A stretch of 64,000 nucleotides of DNA from Acidobacteriaceae bacterium (GTDB taxonomy: Bacteria > Acidobacteriota > Terriglobia > Bryobacterales > Bryobacteraceae): positions 1 to 64,000 of the forward strand of contig JAFAYL010000044.1 of assembly GCA_019240405.1 (NCBI GenBank), in the 5' to 3' direction. Numbering within the stretch: position 1 is the stretch's first letter; every line of letters starts with the position of its first letter. The position numbers were made by a program, and so were the translations under genes. Shown piece by piece: positions 31,212-39,932 of the stretch. A model generated the notes under the pieces. The model was not told the origin of the DNA. It saw nothing but the letters and a program-made list of their open reading frames with translations, and ran no database searches.

Positions 31212-32761
31212 GGAATCCTCCACGTATGGCCTTGCCGCGCGAGCATCTCATCCGAAGCTTTCGGACCCCAGGAGCCGGCCGGATAATTCGGAAAATCGAA
31301 TTTCTCATGCGCCCATAGATCGAGGATTGGTTGAACAATCTGCCAGCTCGCTTCAACCATGTCTTGGCGCGTGTAGAGCGTTGCATCGCCGACCATTGCG
31401 TCCACTAAGAGCGTTTCGTACGCCGTAGGCGAGCGCTCGCCAAAGCTGGAACCATAATTGAAATCCATCGAGACGGGGCGGACGCGCATTCCGCTGCCCG
31501 GACTCTTCGATAGGAAACGCAGCGAAATGCCTTCTTCCGGCTGAATTCGTAGGATCAGAAGATTGGGCCGGGGCGGCAGAAGCCCGGTCTTCGTCTGCTG
31601 TTTGAAAAGCGGTAGCGGCGGCGCATGGAATTGAATGGCGATATCTGTTACACGTTTGGGCATCCGCTTTCCAGTGCGGATGTAGAACGGCACACCCGCC
31701 CAGCGCCAGTTATCAATGAAGAATGTGACTGCCGCGTATGTATCTGTCTGAGAGTTGGGATCGACGCCTGGCTCCTGGCGGAATCCGGGCAATTGCTGAC
31801 CTCCGACAATTGCTGGCCCATACTGACCGGCTACTGCGAATTTATGCACTTCCTCTGGATTCATGATGCGAACTGCGCGGAGAAGCTTGGCGCGTTCATC
31901 ACGCACATTATCGGCGTCGAAGACTATGGGCGGCTCCATCGTCACGGTCGCCATGACCTGGCTTAAGTGATTTTGGATCATGTCGCGCAGCGCGCCGGCT
32001 TCCTGATAATAAGCGCCGCGGCCTTCAACTCCGATTGACTCGGCGGCGGTGATCTGCACGTGATCGATATACCGGCGGTTCCACAACGGCTCGAATATGC
32101 CGTTACCGAACCGGAAGGCGAGAATGTTCTGTACCGTTTCCTTGCCGAGATAATGATCAATGCGATAGACAGCAGATTCATCGAGCACCTGGTGAATCTG
32201 CTCGTTTAGCTTGCGAGCGCTCTCGAGATCGTGGCCGAACGGTTTTTCGATAATGACGCGGCGCCAGCCGTTTCCGTGCTGGAGCCCGTGCGCGCCGAGC
32301 TGCTCGACCACTTCGGCATAGTAGCTGGGCTGTGTCGATAGATAGAAGACGACATTGCCCGCTGTCTGATGCGATTGCTCGACCTGATCCAGTTTTTTGC
32401 GAATCGCGTCGTAAGCGGCCGGGCTATTGAGGTCGCCCGGCACGTAGAACAGGCATTGCGCGAAAGAATCCCAAACCGCTTCATCAAAAGGCGCGTCCTC
32501 GAGAAATTTCGAGACGGATTCCTTCATGCGATCTCGAAACTGATCGTCGGACATGGGTGTGCGAGAATTGCCGATTACCCCAAAATTTTGTGAAATGCGG
32601 CGCTCGTAAAAGAGCCGGTACAGCGAAGGAAGCAGTTTTCTTTTCGAGAGATCGCCGCTAGCGCCGAAAATCACGATTGCGCACGGCGGAACGCGGCGAT
32701 CAAACCGGAGCTGATCTTGGAGGGGATTGACCTCTGGCAAGGGCTGAACGAGAACACTCAT
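31208..32761 (-). CDS. zwf: Glucose-6-phosphate dehydrogenase
   Basis: 517 residues. First enzyme of the oxidative pentose phosphate pathway, forming 6-phosphogluconolactone and NADPH. The nucleotide-binding start IFGASGDLSKRKLLPSLY and the active-site YRIDHYLGKETVQN are intact, as are KPFGHD and RTGKRMPKR. It leads a translationally coupled operon (ATGA, then TTGA overlaps) with opcA and pgl. An AGAGAGT stretch precedes the ATG. The promoter should lie in the 57 bases between it and the divergent receiver gene. Confidence 0.97.
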   Translation of the reverse strand: MSVLVQPLPEVNPLQDQLRFDRRVPPCAIVIFGASGDLSKRKLLPSLYRLFYERRISQNFGVIGNSRTPMSDDQFRDRMKESVSKFLEDAPFDEAVWDSFAQCLFYVPGDLNSPAAYDAIRKKLDQVEQSHQTAGNVVFYLSTQPSYYAEVVEQLGAHGLQHGNGWRRVIIEKPFGHDLESARKLNEQIHQVLDESAVYRIDHYLGKETVQNILAFRFGNGIFEPLWNRRYIDHVQITAAESIGVEGRGAYYQEAGALRDMIQNHLSQVMATVTMEPPIVFDADNVRDERAKLLRAVRIMNPEEVHKFAVAGQYGPAIVGGQQLPGFRQEPGVDPNSQTDTYAAVTFFIDNWRWAGVPFYIRTGKRMPKRVTDIAIQFHAPPLPLFKQQTKTGLLPPRPNLLILRIQPEEGISLRFLSKSPGSGMRVRPVSMDFNYGSSFGERSPTAYETLLVDAMVGDATLYTRQDMVEASWQIVQPILDLWAHEKFDFPNYPAGSWGPKASDEMLARQGHTWRIP

Positions 32762-32818
32762 ACTCTCTCCGTGCGCTTATCCTATCAACCTTGAAAGATA
32801 GAATCTGGTGGGGATTAT

Positions 32819-33217
32819 TTGGATACAGATTCGATGCCCAATCAGAAGAAGATCATAGCGGTATTGAGCGATTTGATGTTTACGGTGAAGATCCAGGATG
32901 CCGCGAAGCGCGCTGGGCTGGAGGCGGTATTCGCGAAATCGGAGGACCAGGCGATCGCGGAAGCCCGGCAGCATCCGGCGGTAGTGATTCTCGATTTGAA
33001 CGATAAGGCGGTGAACGCGCTAGAGGTCATTTCGAAGCTGAAAGGCGACGCGGCAACGGCGACCGTGCCGCTGCTGGGGTATATGTCGCACGTGCAGGTC
33101 GAACTGAAACGCGCGGCCGAGGAGAAAGGCTGTGATTCCGTGATGCCGCGATCGGCTTTTTCGGCCAGGTTGCCGGAGATTTTGGCTCGCTATCGCGGGG
33201 ACGACGGGCGCGAATAG
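32819..33217 (+). CDS. Atypical single-domain receiver protein
   Basis: 132 residues with a CheY-like alternating pattern: IIAVLSDLMFTVKIQDAAKRAG, then VVILDLND with an Asp at the phosphorylation position (about D59), then VPLLGYMSH and a final helix. The usual acidic pair at the end of strand 1 is reduced to one Asp, and the conserved Lys-Pro is replaced by MPRS. It may be phosphorylation-independent. The TTG at 32819 has GGTGGGGA upstream; ATG 32834 is the alternative. It is divergent from zwf with no kinase nearby. Confidence 0.7.
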   Translation: MDTDSMPNQKKIIAVLSDLMFTVKIQDAAKRAGLEAVFAKSEDQAIAEARQHPAVVILDLNDKAVNALEVISKLKGDAATATVPLLGYMSHVQVELKRAAEEKGCDSVMPRSAFSARLPEILARYRGDDGRE

Positions 33218-33272
33218 GGCGAAAGCACGGAACGAAACCCAAATCCGGCCGTTTTTTGCGAAACGAACTCGA

Positions 33273-34724
33273 TCAGCTTTGAGGCAGCTTCGAGGTCTCC
33301 CAGCCGCCGCCGAGTGCCTTCACTAACAACACGGTTGCATCCATGCGACGACGTAACAAATCGACTTCCGTGCGCTCGTTCGATAAGGCAATGCTTTGAG
33401 CCGTCACGACTTCGAGATATGTGACCAAGCCGCCTTTGTAGCGATTGACCGAAAGCTCGAGCGAGTTTTCGGCTGAGGCCGTGGCCTCGCGCTGCTTGGC
33501 GAGTTCCTGCTCCAAAATCCGCAACGTTGATAGGTTATCCTCAACTTCCTGGAACGCGGAAAGGGCCGTCTGGCGGTAGGTGGCGACTGTAGCATCATAG
33601 GCTGCCTGCGCCTGTTCGACTTGAGCGCGCCGCCGGCCCGCATCGAAGAGGGTCTCGAGCATCTGCGGACCGACCGCCCAGAACCGGCTCGGCCAATTGA
33701 ACCAGTTCACGATGCTAGAACCTTCGAGCCCTCCGCTTGCGCTGATCAAGAGCTGCGGGAAAAACGCGATGCGCGCGATGCCGATTTGTTCGTTGGCGGC
33801 GGCCATGCGGCGCTCTGCGGCCGCGATATCGGGACGGCGTTCAAGGAGCTGAGAGGGCACACCGATCGGGACCGGAGGAGGAGCTTCTTCGAGCGGCTTG
33901 GGCAAAAGTTTGAAGGATTCCGGTGTCTTGCCCACCAGCACCGCTAGAGCGTGCTCATACTGAGCGCGAGCAACACTTACGTCAATCTCCTGCGCTTCGG
34001 TGGTGCTGAGCTGCGTTTGCGCCTGGGCGACTTCGGCTTTTGATGCGATTCCGCCCTCGAAACGATTGCGCGTGAGCTGCAATGCCCGCCTGTATGCGGC
34101 GACTGTGTTGTCGAGGAGCTGCTTTTGTGCATCGAGGCTGCGCGCTTCGAAGTAGTCGGTACCGACTTCGGCGTGCAGAGAGAGTTTCGCATTTTCGAGA
34201 TCGGCGGCGGAAGCCTGAAATTGCTCGCGGGCGGCTGTGATGTTACGCCGGATGCGGCCCCAAAGATCGACTTCATAGGAGAGATCGAGGGGAAGGATGA
34301 AATCTCCACCGGTTCTTGCGCCGAGGCCGACGAGCCGGTTCGCAGATGTGTGCTGGGCAGTGATCTGCGGAGCGGCCGTGATGGTTGGGAAGAGAGATGA
34401 ACGGTTCACGGTGATGGCAGCGCGCGCTTGCCTCAGATTCGCTTCGGCGGCTTTGAGCGTTTGATTCGCAGGCTCGACTTGCTCTTCGAGAGCATTCAGG
34501 CCCGAATCGTGAAACAGCTCCCACCATTTGCCCCGGATCGCGGCATCGCTCGGCTGGGCAGGTTTCCAACCGTTTGCTTCGCGGAAGCCGGCGGGCGCCT
34601 GTTCGCTGTAGCTGGGAGCCGCGGGGACGGACGGCTTTGTGTATTTCGGACCGACGGCGCAACTGGTGAGAGTGAGCACCAGGAGCGTGAAGAGCAGGGT
34701 TTGGGGGTGGAATGGTCGGGACAA
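33273..34724 (-). CDS. RND efflux outer-membrane lipoprotein (NodT/OprM family)
   Basis: 483 residues. A lipoprotein signal (LTLTSCAVGPKY) is followed by the typical YTKPSVPAAPSY start of the family. Two outer-membrane-efflux repeats follow (about 60-250 and 270-475), with ANLRQARAAI, RPDIAAAERRMAAANEQIGIARIAFFPQL and RYKGGLVTYLEVVTAQ. It forms the trimeric outer-membrane channel of a tripartite pump. The RND pump and adaptor genes are not adjacent; upstream lie toxin-antitoxin remnants. Export substrate unknown. Confidence 0.93.
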   Translation of the reverse strand: MSRPFHPQTLLFTLLVLTLTSCAVGPKYTKPSVPAAPSYSEQAPAGFREANGWKPAQPSDAAIRGKWWELFHDSGLNALEEQVEPANQTLKAAEANLRQARAAITVNRSSLFPTITAAPQITAQHTSANRLVGLGARTGGDFILPLDLSYEVDLWGRIRRNITAAREQFQASAADLENAKLSLHAEVGTDYFEARSLDAQKQLLDNTVAAYRRALQLTRNRFEGGIASKAEVAQAQTQLSTTEAQEIDVSVARAQYEHALAVLVGKTPESFKLLPKPLEEAPPPVPIGVPSQLLERRPDIAAAERRMAAANEQIGIARIAFFPQLLISASGGLEGSSIVNWFNWPSRFWAVGPQMLETLFDAGRRRAQVEQAQAAYDATVATYRQTALSAFQEVEDNLSTLRILEQELAKQREATASAENSLELSVNRYKGGLVTYLEVVTAQSIALSNERTEVDLLRRRMDATVLLVKALGGGWETSKLPQS

Positions 34725-34839
34725 GCGCTTCTATGAATGAGAATATCGGAGCAAGTTCCTTGACTCAGTATTCCGAGAAAATTCCGCCAGTTCGAGGAGA
34801 AACTTATTCGCGCGAGATGATTTATCAAGACCAAGATTG

Positions 34840-34944
34840 ATGGTCCTGATAGATGCGAACGTTTTGCTACGGTTAACGCGGCCCCAGCAACCGGAATACT
34901 TGCTGATTAAAGTGTTGACCCCCAGCTATGGACCGCGGTCTTGA
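34840..34944 (+). pseudogene. Truncated PIN-domain (VapC-like) toxin fragment
   Basis: A 34-codon frame beginning MVLIDANVLLRLTRPQQPEY. The first 20 residues match the start of VapC-type PIN nucleases, where the Asp of LIDANVLL is a metal ligand. After that the homology is lost, and the frame ends in TGA just as the ParE-like gene's 3' end begins on the other strand. Only the first strand and helix of the fold remain. It is interpreted as a decayed toxin gene; chance resemblance cannot be fully excluded for so short a frame. Confidence 0.5.
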
Positions 34945-35204
34945 GCGGCGTGATAGATGCGCAACACTTCAACCGTCTCTTCTTTGACACGGTAAACGGC
35001 GATATAGGGCATGGGTGGAAAGAGAAGTTCCCGTGTTCCTTCCTCTACTCCGGGGCGGCCGCGATGCGGTGCGTGTTTCAATGTACGCATAGTCTCGTAC
35101 AGTTTGCGGAGAGTGGGCTGCCGGTAAATGGGATGATGCTGTTTGAGGTAAACGCTGATCTGCTGCAAATCCGCCAGAGCAGCGTGCGTCCAGCGGATTC
35201 GCAT
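34926..35204 (-). CDS. ParE/RelE-superfamily toxin
   Basis: 92 residues with the compact ParE/RelE pattern: an N-terminal RIRWTHAALADLQQISVYL, a helical middle LYETMRTLKHAPHRGRPGV, and a final strand pair YIAVYRVKEETVEVLRIYHAAQ. Such toxins inhibit gyrase or cleave ribosome-bound mRNA. The gene follows the antitoxin gene with TAAATG, no gap. The size and order are those of a type II toxin-antitoxin pair. Which target it has is not readable. Confidence 0.88.
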   Translation of the reverse strand: MRIRWTHAALADLQQISVYLKQHHPIYRQPTLRKLYETMRTLKHAPHRGRPGVEEGTRELLFPPMPYIAVYRVKEETVEVLRIYHAAQDRGP

Positions 35205-35441
35205 TTATGAGTTCAACATCTGTTCAAAGCGCGCGTTCATCTCTTCTTCGTCGATGAGCTCACCGCGGTCGGCTTGTGCGATGCCTTCTCGCACCGCTGC
35301 ACGAAGATGATTATTGTCTTCGAGCAAGCGCAACGCAGCGTTCTTCACAAGTGCCTCGGGCTCGACTCCCACGGTGCTGGCAATTCTGGCAAGCTGTGCT
35401 TCTTCTTCGCGAGTAAACTGAACTTCCATCTTCTTCACCAT
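35205..35441 (-). CDS. Antitoxin of the ParE-like pair
   Basis: 78-residue protein from ATG 35441 (a longer frame reaches 35465). MVKKMEVQFTREEEAQLARIAS resembles ParD-like N-termini, with a DNA-binding ribbon followed by helices and an acidic C-terminus (IDEEEMNARFEQ) that would wrap the toxin. It directly precedes the toxin gene on the same strand. It presumably represses its own promoter. Confidence 0.82.
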   Translation of the reverse strand: MVKKMEVQFTREEEAQLARIASTVGVEPEALVKNAALRLLEDNNHLRAAVREGIAQADRGELIDEEEMNARFEQMLNS

Positions 35442-35600
35442 AGGGGAAAAGTCGGAACTGAGCAACCGCCTGCTGAGCAGCGCAGGCGAGGCCTGGCTCG
35501 CCGTCCGCCGAATCGTATTGTGAAGAGCGGAGCGAAAAATAGATGAAGTCGATCTAAAAAGGACCCAGGACCCCGGTCGTTCTTAGTATCTGTTTATTGT

Positions 35601-35613
35601 GTCTAAAATAGAC
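35601..35613. promoter_or_regulatory. Inverted repeat before the HicB-like gene
   Basis: GTCTA-AAA-TAGAC, 5-base arms with a 3-base spacer, ends 14 bases before the HicB-like start codon. The region around it is AT-rich (TGTTTATTGTG). Position and symmetry suit an operator for an autorepressed antitoxin gene, but no experiment or second copy supports it. Confidence 0.35.
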
Positions 35614-35627
35614 GATAACGAACTCAT

Positions 35628-35843
35628 TTGCGACGCCAATTTGATGTAGTGATAGAACGCGACGAAGAGGGCTACTATCTCGCTTCTGTTCCACAGATTC
35701 CCGGATGTCATACGCAAGCGCGAACACTCGATCAAGTCACGGAACGAATTCGTGAAGCGATTGAGTTGTGTTTGGAGGTCGATGGAGCACCTGAACAGAG
35801 TCTCGAGTTCGTCGGAATCCAGCGAATCACGGTCGCAGCTTGA
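35628..35843 (+). CDS. HicB-like antitoxin domain protein (orphan)
   Basis: 71 residues matching the HicB/UPF0150 fold: FDVVIERDEEGYYLASVPQIPGCHTQARTLDQVTERIREAIELCLE. This domain neutralises HicA mRNA-interferase toxins. A C-terminal DNA-binding domain is absent, as in short-form HicB proteins. No HicA-like frame is seen on either side, so it is an orphan or guards a toxin elsewhere. Start TTG 35628. Confidence 0.85.
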   Translation: MRRQFDVVIERDEEGYYLASVPQIPGCHTQARTLDQVTERIREAIELCLEVDGAPEQSLEFVGIQRITVAA

Positions 35844-35900
35844 GCGCACCCTGCGTTGGTTCTGACCTATTGGCCCGCTCGGTCGGACAACTAGAGAGAC

Positions 35901-36365
35901 ATGAAAACTTACAAGTTCAAAGCCAAGATCGAGACGGGCGATCGGGGCGGAGCTTATGTGCTCTTTCCTTACGATGTCGAGAAAGAATTCGGCACGAAGG
36001 GGAACGTACCGGTGAAAGCGACGTTCGATGGCGTGCCGTACACGGGATCGCTAATTAAGTATGGGCAGCCGAAGCACATGCTGGGTCTGCTCAAATCGAT
36101 CCGCGACAAAACCGGCAAAGGGCCGGGCGATACGGTTGAAGTCGAGCTTTCAAAAGATGAGGGACCGAGAACGGTTGAGGTGCCCCCTGAGTTCAAACAA
36201 GCGATGAAGAGCGGCGGCGTGCTCCCGGCCTTCGAGCGCCTCAGCTACACGCATCGCAAGGAGTACTGCCGCTGGATCACTGAAGCCAAGAAGGAAGAGA
36301 CGCGATTGAACCGGTTGCAGAAAGCCGTTGAGATGCTCAAAAAAGGAGTGCGTACTCCCGGGTAG
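35901..36365 (+). CDS. DUF1905 / YdeI-OmpD-associated family protein
   Basis: 154 residues with two parts. The N-terminal DUF1905 barrel (about 1-90) reads YKFKAKIETGDRGGAYVLFPYDVEKEFGTKGNVPVKATFDG. The helical YdeI-type C-terminus (about 95-150) has FKQAMKSGGVLPAFERLSYTHRKEYCRWITEAKKEETR and RLQKAVEML. YdeI proteins are linked to protection against cationic peptides in enterobacteria; the molecular role is unclear. A GAGAGAC site precedes ATG. Stands alone between the HicB-like gene and a convergent peptidase. Confidence 0.88.
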   Translation: MKTYKFKAKIETGDRGGAYVLFPYDVEKEFGTKGNVPVKATFDGVPYTGSLIKYGQPKHMLGLLKSIRDKTGKGPGDTVEVELSKDEGPRTVEVPPEFKQAMKSGGVLPAFERLSYTHRKEYCRWITEAKKEETRLNRLQKAVEMLKKGVRTPG

Positions 36366-36386
36366 AGCGCATTCAGCTTTGCGCGG

Positions 36387-37892
36387 TTAATGCGTGTTCA
36401 CCATTTCGATCACATCCTTGCGTAGAGCAAGATCGCTTGCAGGCCGCGAATAGTACATGTGGCCGCCGGGATACATGTGAACCTGGACGCGCGTGGGATC
36501 GCCCATAACCGGGATTTGACTAACCGTAAGGATGGACCCCATGAAGGGGCATGAGAGATCGGCCCAGCCGTGCGCGATGAGAACGCGCAGCTTAGGATCC
36601 GTTGCGACAGCGACTCGCAGATCTGTTGCAGAGGCGGCTTCGGCGCCGAATGCGGTCGAATCGTTCCGCTCCCAAGCCTGGTTCACTTCATAAGACAATG
36701 CGTTGTATCGCGCATCGGTTTTCCAGCCCACCACGCGAGTCACGAAATCGACCATCGCGGTGGTCGTCGGCGCAATGATGCTCAGCAGAATCGGGTCATT
36801 CGTTCGTTGCGTGGGATCGAACGGAAACGGGTCAAACGCTGTGACATTGGGATCGTAGCGGCTGCCCAGCTTGCCTGTCTCGCGGAACTCCTCGCGCAAA
36901 AAGGCCTGCGTCTCAAGTCTCCCGCCGGCCTGCTTCACGAATGTCGGATCGAGACCGGTAAGCTCGGTGACTTTCTTGACAATGCGCGGCGTAGCGCCGG
37001 GATCGCTCGTTCCCTTGAGCAAATCCGTCGCGTATTCACCGCGTGTGTATTCGATTACTGGAGCCATGTTTTCTGCGGTCAGCTTGTCATGCCGCTCGTA
37101 ATTCGCGGCCACGATCGATGGCAGCGTCAGCATCCAAGGGATGGGCGAGAGGTCGCGTGAGCCGCCGTCGGGCATCAACGCCGGGGACACCAATATCAGC
37201 CCGTTAATGGCTACTCCGATCTTCGATTGCAGGTATTGCACCAGGCGGGGCCCGCGATAACCGCCGTAGCTCTCGCCGACGATGTACTTGCGGGATGCGA
37301 GCCGGCCATTTTTCACCAGCCAGTCGTAAATAATTTGCGAAAGATAGGCGATGTCCTGATTGGGGCCGAAGAAAAGCTTTTTGCTTTCGTCAGGAGAGAC
37401 GAGCGAGCGGCTGAAGCCAGTGCCGACAGGATCGATGAAGACGAGGTCCGTGAAATCGAGCCACGTTCCCGAGTTATCGGTTAGGGTAGCAGGATCCGAG
37501 GGGCTCTGGCCCTCAGCTCCGAACGCTACTCGCTTCGGCCCGATTGCGCCGAGATTCAGGTAAACAGATGCCGCGCCTGGGCCGCCGTTAAAAGCGAAGG
37601 TAACAGGCCGGTTGGGCGCGTTGACTATATAAGAGGTGAAGACGACCTCACCTGTGGCTTTGGCCTCCGCGTTCTTGGTGTGGAGGGTACCGACGGTCGC
37701 CGTGTAGTTGAGTGTCTTGCCGTTCAGTTGAATACTTTGGGCGACATGCGCGTCTGCCGGGAGGCTTGGAGGCAGCGGAAACTTGGCGGCAGGGGCTTCG
37801 GGCTTGGTCTCCGGCTTCGGGTCTTGCGCGGAGAGGGCTGGCGCAAGCATCACTGTGAGGGCACAGGCGAGAGAAATTCGCGAAAAAGTCAT
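36387..37892 (-). CDS. Secreted S10-family serine carboxypeptidase
   Basis: 501 residues. A signal peptide (about 1-22, ends LSAQ) sends it across the inner membrane. The alpha/beta-hydrolase fold has FNGGPGAASVYLNLG, the nucleophile in GESYGGYRGPRL, LVFIDPVGTGFSRS, and a His near the end in MYPGGHMYYS. S10 enzymes remove C-terminal residues at acidic pH. The bacterial set is common in Acidobacteriota and related soil bacteria, consistent with the proposed origin. Convergent with the YdeI-like gene. Confidence 0.92.
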   Translation of the reverse strand: MTFSRISLACALTVMLAPALSAQDPKPETKPEAPAAKFPLPPSLPADAHVAQSIQLNGKTLNYTATVGTLHTKNAEAKATGEVVFTSYIVNAPNRPVTFAFNGGPGAASVYLNLGAIGPKRVAFGAEGQSPSDPATLTDNSGTWLDFTDLVFIDPVGTGFSRSLVSPDESKKLFFGPNQDIAYLSQIIYDWLVKNGRLASRKYIVGESYGGYRGPRLVQYLQSKIGVAINGLILVSPALMPDGGSRDLSPIPWMLTLPSIVAANYERHDKLTAENMAPVIEYTRGEYATDLLKGTSDPGATPRIVKKVTELTGLDPTFVKQAGGRLETQAFLREEFRETGKLGSRYDPNVTAFDPFPFDPTQRTNDPILLSIIAPTTTAMVDFVTRVVGWKTDARYNALSYEVNQAWERNDSTAFGAEAASATDLRVAVATDPKLRVLIAHGWADLSCPFMGSILTVSQIPVMGDPTRVQVHMYPGGHMYYSRPASDLALRKDVIEMVNTH

Positions 37893-37976
37893 ACGTTCGA
37901 CAGTGTAGCGGGTTCACATGCGCTGATAGATTGTGTTACGGTCAAGATCTCCGAAACGCGATATCTTTTCATTGTT

Positions 37977-38633
37977 ATGCCACTATCCGCCGAGTTGAAA
38001 GAACAGCTTCGGACACTATGCGCGAAGGACACGAATGATTGTGAAGAAATCCTCGCGGCTTTGCCTCCGAACGTCCATGACGAATTGTTGGAGAAACGGG
38101 TAAAGGCGCTTGCGGACGAGAGGGACCGGGCGGAAGCGAGACTGAAGAAGGTGCGAGCCATCGCGGTCAACCTAACAGAGGACAATTTACGGATGGCATA
38201 CAAAGAATATAGCGATGAGATGCGTCATTTCAGCACAGTGCGCTCGGCCCTGACAACATTCCTGGTGACGGTGTCGTTAGCGGCGTTTTCGGCGTATTTC
38301 AACAAGAGCCAGAGCCACCCGTTCCTGATTGCCGCGGCTCTGATATTTGCGGTAGCGGCAGTTGCCGTTTGTTTCGAGTTCTCGCGGCGAACGTCCAAAG
38401 CGTACTTGCGGCGCGGACGCATCTGGAAGCACTTTACGAACGCCAAGCCGGTAACCGAGTTGGAACAGAAGGATTACCCGGGGCCGGGGCAAGTTGTCGG
38501 GAAAATGTTGCAAGATCCGACGAACTATTTCCTGCTGATCGGTTTGGGGCTGATCGTTTTGGCGTTTTACAATCGGGATTCGCTAAGCGCCTTCCTGCCC
38601 GCACTACATTCGAATTTGAACTTTCCTAAGTAA
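37977..38633 (+). CDS. Membrane protein with cytoplasmic coiled-coil N-terminus, function unknown
   Basis: 218 residues. The start ATG 37977 is chosen over an open frame from 37680 that overlaps the divergent peptidase gene. Residues 1-70 are charged and helical (ADERDRAEARLKKVRA), followed by two close membrane segments (about 88-106 and 112-131) and a third (about 182-200). No known family is recognised. It lies alone between divergent and convergent neighbours. Confidence 0.6.
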   Translation: MPLSAELKEQLRTLCAKDTNDCEEILAALPPNVHDELLEKRVKALADERDRAEARLKKVRAIAVNLTEDNLRMAYKEYSDEMRHFSTVRSALTTFLVTVSLAAFSAYFNKSQSHPFLIAAALIFAVAAVAVCFEFSRRTSKAYLRRGRIWKHFTNAKPVTELEQKDYPGPGQVVGKMLQDPTNYFLLIGLGLIVLAFYNRDSLSAFLPALHSNLNFPK

Positions 38634-38692
38634 CGTGTCAGAGCGCTGGGAGCGGCGCAAAGATCCCATAGACCGGCTCGTTCGTTCTTAAT

Positions 38693-39829
38693 TCACTGTC
38701 CCGCCGCTCGTTCCGCATGTACTAACTTCTTTTCCGGCTTCACCGGCGACTTCTCAAACTTCTGTCCCTGTCCCTGTCCCGGCCTGCGCCGCTTCTCAAA
38801 TGGCCCCAACTTGACTGGACGTCCGGATCGCATCGACTCCAACAGCCCCTGGACAATTCGCACATCCGCCAATCCCTCAACTCCGGAAGGCTCCGGCTCG
38901 GCATCATTCAAGATGCATTGCGAAAAATATTCAATCTCCGCGCCGAACTGGTCCACCTTGTCGATTGAAATCTCCTTCTCTTTGCCTTCGATCTTCAATT
39001 GCAGCTTGTAAGGTTCGTGATAATCGAAACCCGGTTTCAACCTCAGCTCGCCTTTCGTGCCCACCACCTGGTAAGCATCAGCGGCCGACGCCCCGAAACT
39101 GCAAGTGAAAACCCCCAACCGGTCACCCGGAAAGCGCAGAATGCCCGTAGCCATTTCGTGTACTTCGCTGAACCGCGGGTCGCCGCCGTTGGCGCCCACG
39201 CCGGTCACTTCAGTCGGCTCATCCTGGAACAGATACCTCGCTGCATTGATCGGGTACACGCCCATGTCCATCAGCGGCCCGCCTCCCAGCGCTTTTTTCA
39301 ACCGTATGTTGCCTTCTACTACCTGCTGGCTGAAAACCGAGCTGAAAATTCGTGGCTCGCCAATTTCGCCGCTCTTGATGATCTCGATCGCCTTCAAATT
39401 GGCAGGCTCAAAATGCAGCCGGTACGCAATCATCAGCTTGACGCCGCCTTCCTCAGCGGCGCGAATCATTTCCTCGCATTCCGCGACGTTGTCCGCCATC
39501 GGCTTCTCGCACAAGACATGCACACCCGCTCCCGCCGCGCGCATCGTGTAGTCTTTATGCATGTTATTCGGGAGTGCGATATAAACTGCGTCAATCGAAC
39601 CGCTCCGAAGCAGCTCGTCATACCCCTCATACCCGACACTCTGCGAAACATCGTATTTCTTCCCCAGTTCCTGAGCTTTTGTCGGATCTCCGGTGACGAA
39701 GGCCGTCAATTCGGAGTATTTCGTCTTTTTGAATGCGGGCAAGACCACCTCTTGCGCGATCCAGCCTAGCCCTACAACGGCATACCGGATTTTCTGTGAA
39801 TCGTCCTTCTCTTGACCAAATAGCGCCAT
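38693..39829 (-). CDS. Gfo/Idh/MocA-family NAD(P)-dependent oxidoreductase
   Basis: 378 residues. An N-terminal Rossmann domain (YAVVGLGWIAQEVVLPAFKKT) and the family motif HVLCEKPMADNVAECEEMI carry the cofactor site with the catalytic Lys. The C-terminal beta-sheet domain has LKKALGGGPLMDMGVYPINAARYLF. It resembles glucose-fructose oxidoreductases, which act on sugars. The C-terminus is basic and rich in Arg/Lys (KRRRPGQGQGQKFEKSPVK), unusual for this family. AGGAG precedes ATG. Substrate unknown. Confidence 0.92.
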   Translation of the reverse strand: MALFGQEKDDSQKIRYAVVGLGWIAQEVVLPAFKKTKYSELTAFVTGDPTKAQELGKKYDVSQSVGYEGYDELLRSGSIDAVYIALPNNMHKDYTMRAAGAGVHVLCEKPMADNVAECEEMIRAAEEGGVKLMIAYRLHFEPANLKAIEIIKSGEIGEPRIFSSVFSQQVVEGNIRLKKALGGGPLMDMGVYPINAARYLFQDEPTEVTGVGANGGDPRFSEVHEMATGILRFPGDRLGVFTCSFGASAADAYQVVGTKGELRLKPGFDYHEPYKLQLKIEGKEKEISIDKVDQFGAEIEYFSQCILNDAEPEPSGVEGLADVRIVQGLLESMRSGRPVKLGPFEKRRRPGQGQGQKFEKSPVKPEKKLVHAERAAGQ

Positions 39830-39932
39830 TTCGAACTCCTGCTGAAAGAATGCTTCATCGACTGGATGCGCGCGAATCAGCCATGTTTCAGTTGATCGCT
39901 ACTTCTCATTCCGAATTCACATCGAATACCTG

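Noticed and set aside
36570-37160. 196-codon plus-strand frame in the S10 peptidase gene
   Set aside because: Shadow of the peptidase coding strand; Arg/His-rich nonsense.
37680-37976. Upstream extension of the membrane protein gene at 37977
   Set aside because: Overlaps the divergent S10 peptidase 5' region and shows no protein-like composition.
38999-39769. 256-codon frame opposite the Gfo/Idh/MocA gene
   Set aside because: Shadow frame with no recognisable motifs; the minus strand gene is intact.
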